DNA of 64,000 nt from Mytilus edulis (taxonomy: Eukaryota; Mollusca; Bivalvia; Mytilida; Mytilidae). The position numbers and the translations under genes were made by a program. Each line of letters opens with the position of its first letter. Within the stretch, counting starts at the first letter, position 1. Positions 36,144-49,371 of this stretch are shown here, one piece after another. Below the pieces are notes generated by a model, which saw only the letters and a list, made by a program, of their open reading frames with translations, did not search any database and was not told the DNA's origin. The stretch lies in the NCBI RefSeq assembly GCF_963676685.1, contig NC_092344.1:50862830-50926829 (forward strand), read 5' to 3'.

Positions 36144-38741
36144 TAAAGAGCCAAAAAAGTTGCTCAGAAATCTTTGCTTTGCTTTATTCTTAATCCTTAG
36201 TCAATTTGAAGTCAGAAACATCCTATCTGAGCATAATGTGACTTATATTACAAATTTCACAGCTCAATTTAAACTGACTGTAATGTATGACTTTGATAGA
36301 AAATACTTGAAAATTTCATTTTGGACTACAGGAACATAAACTTTCAATATCAAGATCAGTTTTGTTGATTTTTTTCTTGTTTGTTCTACTTCTTAAAAGA
36401 CTTTCCACAATTTTTACAATGGGTTAAGTAAAAAATTCAAGGTATTGAAGAGTCAAGGAATATTGACCCCCCTTTTTTACACCTGGTGTAAGTAATGGGA
36501 CTATTAAATGATCAAAAGTGCAGTCATGGTCATTTAACTGTTTTTATTTTCTATCAGTTGATACAACTTAAGGCATAAAACTTTCATTTGAGATAATAAA
36601 TGGGATTTTTGTGAGTTTTTGCAATGTTTACATCAGGCTATGTTATCTGCCAAATACATGCTATGACGCAATGATATAAGGGATAAAAATCAAATAATTT
36701 CATTAAATCTTGATGACAAGAACTTTTTTTGGTGGTAAAATAACCATGTTTTAATGTTAATACCACAGAAACATCTTGCTGTGCATTTATAACAATTTGG
36801 GACATTTTTTTTATGTGAAAGCATATTGTGACTATTGTCAGGGTGGGAAAAGCTAAAAATAGCACAAATTCAGGTCTAAGGCTCTAAATTTGTAATATGT
36901 GACTTTTTGCCCCCAAAAAGATTGAAATGTGACTACTATCACTCCATATGATCAGTTAAGTACAAAAAATCAATTGTTTTCTGAATTTGGGGTTTCACCG
37001 CATTTCCCTTAAAGAGCCAAAAAAGTTGCTCAGAAATCTTTGCTTTGCTTTATTCTTAATCCTTAGTCAATTTGAAGTCAGAAACATCCTATCTGAGCAT
37101 AATGTGACTTATATTACAAATTTCACAGCTCAATTTAAACTGACTGTAATGTATGACTTTGATAGAAAATACTTGAAAATTTCATTTTGGACTACAGGAA
37201 CATAAACTTTCAATATCAAGATCAGTTTTGTTGATTTTTTTCTTGTTTGTTCTACTTCTTAAAAGACTTTCCACAATTTTTACAATGGGTTAAGTAAAAA
37301 ATTCAAGGTATTGAAGAGTCAAGGAATATTGACCCCCCTTTTTTACACCTGGTGTAAGTAATGGGACTATTAAATGATCAAAAGTGCAGTCATGGTCATT
37401 TAACTGTTTTTATTTTCTATCAGTTGATACAACTTAAGGCATAAAACTTTCATTTGAGATAATAAATGGGATTTTTGTGAGTTTTTGCAATGTTTACATC
37501 AGGCTATGTTATCTGCCAAATACATGCTATGACGCAATGATATAAGGGATAAAAATCAAATAATTTCATTAAATCTTGATGACAAGAACTTTTTTTGGTG
37601 GTAAAATAACCATGTTTTAATGTTAATACCACAGAAACATCTTGCTGTGCATTTATAACAATTTGGGACATTTTTTTTATGTGAAAGCATATTGTGACTA
37701 TTGTCAGGGTGGGAAAAGCTAAAAATAGCACAAATTCAGGTCTAAGGCTCTAAATTTGTAATATGTGACTTTTTGCCCCCAAAAAGATTGAAATGTGACT
37801 ACTATCACTCCATATGATCAGTTAAGTACAAAAAATCAATTGTTTTCTGAATTTGGGGTTTCACCGCATTTCCCTTAAAGAGCCAAAAAAGTTGCTCAGA
37901 AATCTTTGCTTTGCTTTATTCTTAATCCTTAGTCAATTTGAAGTCAGAAACATCCTATCTGAGCATAATGTGACTTATATTACAAATTTCACAGCTCAAT
38001 TTAAACTGACTGTAATGTATGACTTTGATAGAAAATACTTGAAAATTTCATTTTGGACTACAGGAACATAAACTTTCAATATCAAGATCAGTTTTGTTGA
38101 TTTTTTTCTTGTTTGTTCTACTTCTTAAAAGACTTTCCACAATTTTTACAATGGGTTAAGTAAAAAATTCAAGGTATTGAAGAGTCAAGGAATATTGACC
38201 CCCCTTTTTTACACCTGGTGTAAGTAATGGGACTATTAAATGATCAAAAGTGCAGTCATGGTCATTTAACTGTTTTTATTTTCTATCAGTTGATACAACT
38301 TAAGGCATAAAACTTTCATTTGAGATAATAAATGGGATTTTTGTGAGTTTTTGCAATGTTTACATCAGGCTATGTTATCTGCCAAATACATGCTATGACG
38401 CAATGATATAAGGGATAAAAATCAAATAATTTCATTAAATCTTGATGACAAGAACTTTTTTTGGTGGTAAAATAACCATGTTTTAATGTTAATACCACAG
38501 AAACATCTTGCTGTGCATTTATAACAATTTGGGACATTTTTTTTATGTGAAAGCATATTGTGACTATTGTCAGGGTGGGAAAAGCTAAAAATAGCACAAA
38601 TTCAGGTCTAAGGCTCTAAATTTGTAATATGTGACTTTTTGCCCCCAAAAAGATTGAAATGTGACTACTATCACTCCATATGATCAGTTAAGTACAAAAA
38701 ATCAATTGTTTTCTGAATTTGGGGTTTCACCGCATTTCCCT
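36144..38741 (+). repeat. Satellite A, copies 1-3
   Basis: Three 866-bp units starting at 36144, 37010 and 37876, each opening TAAAGAGCCAAAAAAGTTGC and closing CACCGCATTTCCCT. Each contains the palindrome TTACACCTGGTGTAA (36477-36491 in the first). Short open frames on both strands recur in each unit but resemble no protein. One of them starts inside B and reads from a non-ATG codon. Confidence 0.88.
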
Positions 38742-38745
38742 TAAA

Positions 38746-39213
38746 GGTGTCAGACCACCAATTAAAAATCCCTATCTGTTCAACCAAATTTTGCAATTTT
38801 CACAGCTTGTTAAATATTTTACCTTAAGTTTAACTTCAAGGAAACCAGGTATATCCTGAATTGTACATGTATCACCTTCCTACATGCCAATTTTCAACCA
38901 ATGTTTAAAGTCTTGTAACAAATTTCTAATTTTGAAAAGACAGGTACTACCAAAATAACTCCCGGTTTTCTGGAAATCTTAAATTAGTGTACTATGTAGC
39001 GCATTAATCCTGAATTTTTAATGCAAACTCATAGACAAGTGAATTTTGGCTCAAAATGGTCTAAATATATTTCCCTTTCACCAAAAGTTTCATTTCTGCA
39101 AATTTGTTTGTTAGTTTAAGTAAACAATGACATCAAAAGCACTATTTTGTGTCAAAGTAGGACTACTTTTACATACGTTCTAAATTGGAGGGAGTAATTG
39201 GTGGTCTGACACC
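38746..39213 (+). mobile_element. Element B, copy 2
   Basis: Inner variant (CAGCTTGTTAAA). TAAA duplications at 38742-38745 and 39214-39217. Confidence 0.88.
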
Positions 39214-40079
39214 TAAAGAGCCAAAAAAGTTGCTCAGAAATCTTTGCTTTGCTTTATTCTTAATCCTTAGTCAATTTGAAGTCAGAAACATCCTATCTGA
39301 GCATAATGTGACTTATATTACAAATTTCACAGCTCAATTTAAACTGACTGTAATGTATGACTTTGATAGAAAATACTTGAAAATTTCATTTTGGACTACA
39401 GGAACATAAACTTTCAATATCAAGATCAGTTTTGTTGATTTTTTTCTTGTTTGTTCTACTTCTTAAAAGACTTTCCACAATTTTTACAATGGGTTAAGTA
39501 AAAAATTCAAGGTATTGAAGAGTCAAGGAATATTGACCCCCCTTTTTTACACCTGGTGTAAGTAATGGGACTATTAAATGATCAAAAGTGCAGTCATGGT
39601 CATTTAACTGTTTTTATTTTCTATCAGTTGATACAACTTAAGGCATAAAACTTTCATTTGAGATAATAAATGGGATTTTTGTGAGTTTTTGCAATGTTTA
39701 CATCAGGCTATGTTATCTGCCAAATACATGCTATGACGCAATGATATAAGGGATAAAAATCAAATAATTTCATTAAATCTTGATGACAAGAACTTTTTTT
39801 GGTGGTAAAATAACCATGTTTTAATGTTAATACCACAGAAACATCTTGCTGTGCATTTATAACAATTTGGGACATTTTTTTTATGTGAAAGCATATTGTG
39901 ACTATTGTCAGGGTGGGAAAAGCTAAAAATAGCACAAATTCAGGTCTAAGGCTCTAAATTTGTAATATGTGACTTTTTGCCCCCAAAAAGATTGAAATGT
40001 GACTACTATCACTCCATATGATCAGTTAAGTACAAAAAATCAATTGTTTTCTGAATTTGGGGTTTCACCGCATTTCCCT
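39214..40079 (+). repeat. Satellite A, copy 4
   Basis: Single 866-bp unit between two B elements. Confidence 0.88.
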
Positions 40080-40083
40080 TAAA

Positions 40084-40551
40084 GGTGTCAGACCACCAAT
40101 TAAAAATCCCTATCTGTTCAACCAAATTTTGCAATTTTCACAGCTTGTTAAATATTTTACCTTAAGTTTAACTTCAAGGAAACCAGGTATATCCTGAATT
40201 GTACATGTATCACCTTCCTACATGCCAATTTTCAACCAATGTTTAAAGTCTTGTAACAAATTTCTAATTTTGAAAAGACAGGTACTACCAAAATAACTCC
40301 CGGTTTTCTGGAAATCTTAAATTAGTGTACTATGTAGCGCATTAATCCTGAATTTTTAATGCAAACTCATAGACAAGTGAATTTTGGCTCAAAATGGTCT
40401 AAATATATTTCCCTTTCACCAAAAGTTTCATTTCTGCAAATTTGTTTGTTAGTTTAAGTAAACAATGACATCAAAAGCACTATTTTGTGTCAAAGTAGGA
40501 CTACTTTTACATACGTTCTAAATTGGAGGGAGTAATTGGTGGTCTGACACC
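40084..40551 (+). mobile_element. Element B, copy 3
   Basis: Inner variant, flanked by TAAA on both sides. Confidence 0.88.
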
Positions 40552-43149
40552 TAAAGAGCCAAAAAAGTTGCTCAGAAATCTTTGCTTTGCTTTATTCTTA
40601 ATCCTTAGTCAATTTGAAGTCAGAAACATCCTATCTGAGCATAATGTGACTTATATTACAAATTTCACAGCTCAATTTAAACTGACTGTAATGTATGACT
40701 TTGATAGAAAATACTTGAAAATTTCATTTTGGACTACAGGAACATAAACTTTCAATATCAAGATCAGTTTTGTTGATTTTTTTCTTGTTTGTTCTACTTC
40801 TTAAAAGACTTTCCACAATTTTTACAATGGGTTAAGTAAAAAATTCAAGGTATTGAAGAGTCAAGGAATATTGACCCCCCTTTTTTACACCTGGTGTAAG
40901 TAATGGGACTATTAAATGATCAAAAGTGCAGTCATGGTCATTTAACTGTTTTTATTTTCTATCAGTTGATACAACTTAAGGCATAAAACTTTCATTTGAG
41001 ATAATAAATGGGATTTTTGTGAGTTTTTGCAATGTTTACATCAGGCTATGTTATCTGCCAAATACATGCTATGACGCAATGATATAAGGGATAAAAATCA
41101 AATAATTTCATTAAATCTTGATGACAAGAACTTTTTTTGGTGGTAAAATAACCATGTTTTAATGTTAATACCACAGAAACATCTTGCTGTGCATTTATAA
41201 CAATTTGGGACATTTTTTTTATGTGAAAGCATATTGTGACTATTGTCAGGGTGGGAAAAGCTAAAAATAGCACAAATTCAGGTCTAAGGCTCTAAATTTG
41301 TAATATGTGACTTTTTGCCCCCAAAAAGATTGAAATGTGACTACTATCACTCCATATGATCAGTTAAGTACAAAAAATCAATTGTTTTCTGAATTTGGGG
41401 TTTCACCGCATTTCCCTTAAAGAGCCAAAAAAGTTGCTCAGAAATCTTTGCTTTGCTTTATTCTTAATCCTTAGTCAATTTGAAGTCAGAAACATCCTAT
41501 CTGAGCATAATGTGACTTATATTACAAATTTCACAGCTCAATTTAAACTGACTGTAATGTATGACTTTGATAGAAAATACTTGAAAATTTCATTTTGGAC
41601 TACAGGAACATAAACTTTCAATATCAAGATCAGTTTTGTTGATTTTTTTCTTGTTTGTTCTACTTCTTAAAAGACTTTCCACAATTTTTACAATGGGTTA
41701 AGTAAAAAATTCAAGGTATTGAAGAGTCAAGGAATATTGACCCCCCTTTTTTACACCTGGTGTAAGTAATGGGACTATTAAATGATCAAAAGTGCAGTCA
41801 TGGTCATTTAACTGTTTTTATTTTCTATCAGTTGATACAACTTAAGGCATAAAACTTTCATTTGAGATAATAAATGGGATTTTTGTGAGTTTTTGCAATG
41901 TTTACATCAGGCTATGTTATCTGCCAAATACATGCTATGACGCAATGATATAAGGGATAAAAATCAAATAATTTCATTAAATCTTGATGACAAGAACTTT
42001 TTTTGGTGGTAAAATAACCATGTTTTAATGTTAATACCACAGAAACATCTTGCTGTGCATTTATAACAATTTGGGACATTTTTTTTATGTGAAAGCATAT
42101 TGTGACTATTGTCAGGGTGGGAAAAGCTAAAAATAGCACAAATTCAGGTCTAAGGCTCTAAATTTGTAATATGTGACTTTTTGCCCCCAAAAAGATTGAA
42201 ATGTGACTACTATCACTCCATATGATCAGTTAAGTACAAAAAATCAATTGTTTTCTGAATTTGGGGTTTCACCGCATTTCCCTTAAAGAGCCAAAAAAGT
42301 TGCTCAGAAATCTTTGCTTTGCTTTATTCTTAATCCTTAGTCAATTTGAAGTCAGAAACATCCTATCTGAGCATAATGTGACTTATATTACAAATTTCAC
42401 AGCTCAATTTAAACTGACTGTAATGTATGACTTTGATAGAAAATACTTGAAAATTTCATTTTGGACTACAGGAACATAAACTTTCAATATCAAGATCAGT
42501 TTTGTTGATTTTTTTCTTGTTTGTTCTACTTCTTAAAAGACTTTCCACAATTTTTACAATGGGTTAAGTAAAAAATTCAAGGTATTGAAGAGTCAAGGAA
42601 TATTGACCCCCCTTTTTTACACCTGGTGTAAGTAATGGGACTATTAAATGATCAAAAGTGCAGTCATGGTCATTTAACTGTTTTTATTTTCTATCAGTTG
42701 ATACAACTTAAGGCATAAAACTTTCATTTGAGATAATAAATGGGATTTTTGTGAGTTTTTGCAATGTTTACATCAGGCTATGTTATCTGCCAAATACATG
42801 CTATGACGCAATGATATAAGGGATAAAAATCAAATAATTTCATTAAATCTTGATGACAAGAACTTTTTTTGGTGGTAAAATAACCATGTTTTAATGTTAA
42901 TACCACAGAAACATCTTGCTGTGCATTTATAACAATTTGGGACATTTTTTTTATGTGAAAGCATATTGTGACTATTGTCAGGGTGGGAAAAGCTAAAAAT
43001 AGCACAAATTCAGGTCTAAGGCTCTAAATTTGTAATATGTGACTTTTTGCCCCCAAAAAGATTGAAATGTGACTACTATCACTCCATATGATCAGTTAAG
43101 TACAAAAAATCAATTGTTTTCTGAATTTGGGGTTTCACCGCATTTCCCT
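40552..43149 (+). repeat. Satellite A, copies 5-7
   Basis: Units start at 40552, 41418 and 42284. This begins the second AAABAB block of 4408 bp. Confidence 0.88.
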
Positions 43150-43153
43150 TAAA

Positions 43154-43621
43154 GGTGTCAGACCACCAATTAAAAATCCCTATCTGTTCAACCAAATTTT
43201 GCAATTTTCACAGCTTGTTAAATATTTTACCTTAAGTTTAACTTCAAGGAAACCAGGTATATCCTGAATTGTACATGTATCACCTTCCTACATGCCAATT
43301 TTCAACCAATGTTTAAAGTCTTGTAACAAATTTCTAATTTTGAAAAGACAGGTACTACCAAAATAACTCCCGGTTTTCTGGAAATCTTAAATTAGTGTAC
43401 TATGTAGCGCATTAATCCTGAATTTTTAATGCAAACTCATAGACAAGTGAATTTTGGCTCAAAATGGTCTAAATATATTTCCCTTTCACCAAAAGTTTCA
43501 TTTCTGCAAATTTGTTTGTTAGTTTAAGTAAACAATGACATCAAAAGCACTATTTTGTGTCAAAGTAGGACTACTTTTACATACGTTCTAAATTGGAGGG
43601 AGTAATTGGTGGTCTGACACC
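43154..43621 (+). mobile_element. Element B, copy 4
   Basis: Inner variant, flanked by TAAA on both sides. Confidence 0.88.
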
Positions 43622-44487
43622 TAAAGAGCCAAAAAAGTTGCTCAGAAATCTTTGCTTTGCTTTATTCTTAATCCTTAGTCAATTTGAAGTCAGAAACATC
43701 CTATCTGAGCATAATGTGACTTATATTACAAATTTCACAGCTCAATTTAAACTGACTGTAATGTATGACTTTGATAGAAAATACTTGAAAATTTCATTTT
43801 GGACTACAGGAACATAAACTTTCAATATCAAGATCAGTTTTGTTGATTTTTTTCTTGTTTGTTCTACTTCTTAAAAGACTTTCCACAATTTTTACAATGG
43901 GTTAAGTAAAAAATTCAAGGTATTGAAGAGTCAAGGAATATTGACCCCCCTTTTTTACACCTGGTGTAAGTAATGGGACTATTAAATGATCAAAAGTGCA
44001 GTCATGGTCATTTAACTGTTTTTATTTTCTATCAGTTGATACAACTTAAGGCATAAAACTTTCATTTGAGATAATAAATGGGATTTTTGTGAGTTTTTGC
44101 AATGTTTACATCAGGCTATGTTATCTGCCAAATACATGCTATGACGCAATGATATAAGGGATAAAAATCAAATAATTTCATTAAATCTTGATGACAAGAA
44201 CTTTTTTTGGTGGTAAAATAACCATGTTTTAATGTTAATACCACAGAAACATCTTGCTGTGCATTTATAACAATTTGGGACATTTTTTTTATGTGAAAGC
44301 ATATTGTGACTATTGTCAGGGTGGGAAAAGCTAAAAATAGCACAAATTCAGGTCTAAGGCTCTAAATTTGTAATATGTGACTTTTTGCCCCCAAAAAGAT
44401 TGAAATGTGACTACTATCACTCCATATGATCAGTTAAGTACAAAAAATCAATTGTTTTCTGAATTTGGGGTTTCACCGCATTTCCCT
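43622..44487 (+). repeat. Satellite A, copy 8
   Basis: Single 866-bp unit between two B elements. Confidence 0.88.
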
Positions 44488-44491
44488 TAAA

Positions 44492-44959
44492 GGTGTCAGA
44501 CCACCAATTAAAAATCCCTATCTGTTCAACCAAATTTTGCAATTTTCACAGCTTGTTAAATATTTTACCTTAAGTTTAACTTCAAGGAAACCAGGTATAT
44601 CCTGAATTGTACATGTATCACCTTCCTACATGCCAATTTTCAACCAATGTTTAAAGTCTTGTAACAAATTTCTAATTTTGAAAAGACAGGTACTACCAAA
44701 ATAACTCCCGGTTTTCTGGAAATCTTAAATTAGTGTACTATGTAGCGCATTAATCCTGAATTTTTAATGCAAACTCATAGACAAGTGAATTTTGGCTCAA
44801 AATGGTCTAAATATATTTCCCTTTCACCAAAAGTTTCATTTCTGCAAATTTGTTTGTTAGTTTAAGTAAACAATGACATCAAAAGCACTATTTTGTGTCA
44901 AAGTAGGACTACTTTTACATACGTTCTAAATTGGAGGGAGTAATTGGTGGTCTGACACC
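44492..44959 (+). mobile_element. Element B, copy 5
   Basis: Inner variant, flanked by TAAA on both sides. Confidence 0.88.
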
Positions 44960-46691
44960 TAAAGAGCCAAAAAAGTTGCTCAGAAATCTTTGCTTTGCTT
45001 TATTCTTAATCCTTAGTCAATTTGAAGTCAGAAACATCCTATCTGAGCATAATGTGACTTATATTACAAATTTCACAGCTCAATTTAAACTGACTGTAAT
45101 GTATGACTTTGATAGAAAATACTTGAAAATTTCATTTTGGACTACAGGAACATAAACTTTCAATATCAAGATCAGTTTTGTTGATTTTTTTCTTGTTTGT
45201 TCTACTTCTTAAAAGACTTTCCACAATTTTTACAATGGGTTAAGTAAAAAATTCAAGGTATTGAAGAGTCAAGGAATATTGACCCCCCTTTTTTACACCT
45301 GGTGTAAGTAATGGGACTATTAAATGATCAAAAGTGCAGTCATGGTCATTTAACTGTTTTTATTTTCTATCAGTTGATACAACTTAAGGCATAAAACTTT
45401 CATTTGAGATAATAAATGGGATTTTTGTGAGTTTTTGCAATGTTTACATCAGGCTATGTTATCTGCCAAATACATGCTATGACGCAATGATATAAGGGAT
45501 AAAAATCAAATAATTTCATTAAATCTTGATGACAAGAACTTTTTTTGGTGGTAAAATAACCATGTTTTAATGTTAATACCACAGAAACATCTTGCTGTGC
45601 ATTTATAACAATTTGGGACATTTTTTTTATGTGAAAGCATATTGTGACTATTGTCAGGGTGGGAAAAGCTAAAAATAGCACAAATTCAGGTCTAAGGCTC
45701 TAAATTTGTAATATGTGACTTTTTGCCCCCAAAAAGATTGAAATGTGACTACTATCACTCCATATGATCAGTTAAGTACAAAAAATCAATTGTTTTCTGA
45801 ATTTGGGGTTTCACCGCATTTCCCTTAAAGAGCCAAAAAAGTTGCTCAGAAATCTTTGCTTTGCTTTATTCTTAATCCTTAGTCAATTTGAAGTCAGAAA
45901 CATCCTATCTGAGCATAATGTGACTTATATTACAAATTTCACAGCTCAATTTAAACTGACTGTAATGTATGACTTTGATAGAAAATACTTGAAAATTTCA
46001 TTTTGGACTACAGGAACATAAACTTTCAATATCAAGATCAGTTTTGTTGATTTTTTTCTTGTTTGTTCTACTTCTTAAAAGACTTTCCACAATTTTTACA
46101 ATGGGTTAAGTAAAAAATTCAAGGTATTGAAGAGTCAAGGAATATTGACCCCCCTTTTTTACACCTGGTGTAAGTAATGGGACTATTAAATGATCAAAAG
46201 TGCAGTCATGGTCATTTAACTGTTTTTATTTTCTATCAGTTGATACAACTTAAGGCATAAAACTTTCATTTGAGATAATAAATGGGATTTTTGTGAGTTT
46301 TTGCAATGTTTACATCAGGCTATGTTATCTGCCAAATACATGCTATGACGCAATGATATAAGGGATAAAAATCAAATAATTTCATTAAATCTTGATGACA
46401 AGAACTTTTTTTGGTGGTAAAATAACCATGTTTTAATGTTAATACCACAGAAACATCTTGCTGTGCATTTATAACAATTTGGGACATTTTTTTTATGTGA
46501 AAGCATATTGTGACTATTGTCAGGGTGGGAAAAGCTAAAAATAGCACAAATTCAGGTCTAAGGCTCTAAATTTGTAATATGTGACTTTTTGCCCCCAAAA
46601 AGATTGAAATGTGACTACTATCACTCCATATGATCAGTTAAGTACAAAAAATCAATTGTTTTCTGAATTTGGGGTTTCACCGCATTTCCCT
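44960..46691 (+). repeat. Satellite A, copies 9-10
   Basis: Units start at 44960 and 45826. This block has two A units where the two earlier blocks have three. Confidence 0.88.
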
Positions 46692-46695
46692 TAAA

Positions 46696-47163
46696 GGTGT
46701 CAGACCACCAATTAAAAATCCCTATCTGTTCAACCAAATTTTGCAATTTTCACAGCTTGTTAAATATTTTACCTTAAGTTTAACTTCAAGGAAACCAGGT
46801 ATATCCTGAATTGTACATGTATCACCTTCCTACATGCCAATTTTCAACCAATGTTTAAAGTCTTGTAACAAATTTCTAATTTTGAAAAGACAGGTACTAC
46901 CAAAATAACTCCCGGTTTTCTGGAAATCTTAAATTAGTGTACTATGTAGCGCATTAATCCTGAATTTTTAATGCAAACTCATAGACAAGTGAATTTTGGC
47001 TCAAAATGGTCTAAATATATTTCCCTTTCACCAAAAGTTTCATTTCTGCAAATTTGTTTGTTAGTTTAAGTAAACAATGACATCAAAAGCACTATTTTGT
47101 GTCAAAGTAGGACTACTTTTACATACGTTCTAAATTGGAGGGAGTAATTGGTGGTCTGACACC
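46696..47163 (+). mobile_element. Element B, copy 6
   Basis: Inner variant, flanked by TAAA on both sides. Confidence 0.88.
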
Positions 47164-48029
47164 TAAAGAGCCAAAAAAGTTGCTCAGAAATCTTTGCTTT
47201 GCTTTATTCTTAATCCTTAGTCAATTTGAAGTCAGAAACATCCTATCTGAGCATAATGTGACTTATATTACAAATTTCACAGCTCAATTTAAACTGACTG
47301 TAATGTATGACTTTGATAGAAAATACTTGAAAATTTCATTTTGGACTACAGGAACATAAACTTTCAATATCAAGATCAGTTTTGTTGATTTTTTTCTTGT
47401 TTGTTCTACTTCTTAAAAGACTTTCCACAATTTTTACAATGGGTTAAGTAAAAAATTCAAGGTATTGAAGAGTCAAGGAATATTGACCCCCCTTTTTTAC
47501 ACCTGGTGTAAGTAATGGGACTATTAAATGATCAAAAGTGCAGTCATGGTCATTTAACTGTTTTTATTTTCTATCAGTTGATACAACTTAAGGCATAAAA
47601 CTTTCATTTGAGATAATAAATGGGATTTTTGTGAGTTTTTGCAATGTTTACATCAGGCTATGTTATCTGCCAAATACATGCTATGACGCAATGATATAAG
47701 GGATAAAAATCAAATAATTTCATTAAATCTTGATGACAAGAACTTTTTTTGGTGGTAAAATAACCATGTTTTAATGTTAATACCACAGAAACATCTTGCT
47801 GTGCATTTATAACAATTTGGGACATTTTTTTTATGTGAAAGCATATTGTGACTATTGTCAGGGTGGGAAAAGCTAAAAATAGCACAAATTCAGGTCTAAG
47901 GCTCTAAATTTGTAATATGTGACTTTTTGCCCCCAAAAAGATTGAAATGTGACTACTATCACTCCATATGATCAGTTAAGTACAAAAAATCAATTGTTTT
48001 CTGAATTTGGGGTTTCACCGCATTTCCCT
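47164..48029 (+). repeat. Satellite A, copy 11
   Basis: Single 866-bp unit between two B elements. Confidence 0.88.
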
Positions 48030-48033
48030 TAAA

Positions 48034-48501
48034 GGTGTCAGACCACCAATTAAAAATCCCTATCTGTTCAACCAAATTTTGCAATTTTCACAGCTTGTTA
48101 AATATTTTACCTTAAGTTTAACTTCAAGGAAACCAGGTATATCCTGAATTGTACATGTATCACCTTCCTACATGCCAATTTTCAACCAATGTTTAAAGTC
48201 TTGTAACAAATTTCTAATTTTGAAAAGACAGGTACTACCAAAATAACTCCCGGTTTTCTGGAAATCTTAAATTAGTGTACTATGTAGCGCATTAATCCTG
48301 AATTTTTAATGCAAACTCATAGACAAGTGAATTTTGGCTCAAAATGGTCTAAATATATTTCCCTTTCACCAAAAGTTTCATTTCTGCAAATTTGTTTGTT
48401 AGTTTAAGTAAACAATGACATCAAAAGCACTATTTTGTGTCAAAGTAGGACTACTTTTACATACGTTCTAAATTGGAGGGAGTAATTGGTGGTCTGACAC
48501 C
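48034..48501 (+). mobile_element. Element B, copy 7
   Basis: Inner variant, flanked by TAAA on both sides. Confidence 0.88.
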
Positions 48502-49367
48502 TAAAGAGCCAAAAAAGTTGCTCAGAAATCTTTGCTTTGCTTTATTCTTAATCCTTAGTCAATTTGAAGTCAGAAACATCCTATCTGAGCATAATGTGAC
48601 TTATATTACAAATTTCACAGCTCAATTTAAACTGACTGTAATGTATGACTTTGATAGAAAATACTTGAAAATTTCATTTTGGACTACAGGAACATAAACT
48701 TTCAATATCAAGATCAGTTTTGTTGATTTTTTTCTTGTTTGTTCTACTTCTTAAAAGACTTTCCACAATTTTTACAATGGGTTAAGTAAAAAATTCAAGG
48801 TATTGAAGAGTCAAGGAATATTGACCCCCCTTTTTTACACCTGGTGTAAGTAATGGGACTATTAAATGATCAAAAGTGCAGTCATGGTCATTTAACTGTT
48901 TTTATTTTCTATCAGTTGATACAACTTAAGGCATAAAACTTTCATTTGAGATAATAAATGGGATTTTTGTGAGTTTTTGCAATGTTTACATCAGGCTATG
49001 TTATCTGCCAAATACATGCTATGACGCAATGATATAAGGGATAAAAATCAAATAATTTCATTAAATCTTGATGACAAGAACTTTTTTTGGTGGTAAAATA
49101 ACCATGTTTTAATGTTAATACCACAGAAACATCTTGCTGTGCATTTATAACAATTTGGGACATTTTTTTTATGTGAAAGCATATTGTGACTATTGTCAGG
49201 GTGGGAAAAGCTAAAAATAGCACAAATTCAGGTCTAAGGCTCTAAATTTGTAATATGTGACTTTTTGCCCCCAAAAAGATTGAAATGTGACTACTATCAC
49301 TCCATATGATCAGTTAAGTACAAAAAATCAATTGTTTTCTGAATTTGGGGTTTCACCGCATTTCCCT
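48502..49367 (+). repeat. Satellite A, copy 12
   Basis: Last 866-bp unit before the right outer B. Confidence 0.88.
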
Positions 49368-49371
49368 TAAA

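Noticed and set aside
36115-49223. Recurring 72-75-codon frames on both strands of satellite A as possible small proteins
   Set aside because: They repeat only because the DNA repeats, several start at non-ATG codons, one begins inside B, and neither product resembles any family.
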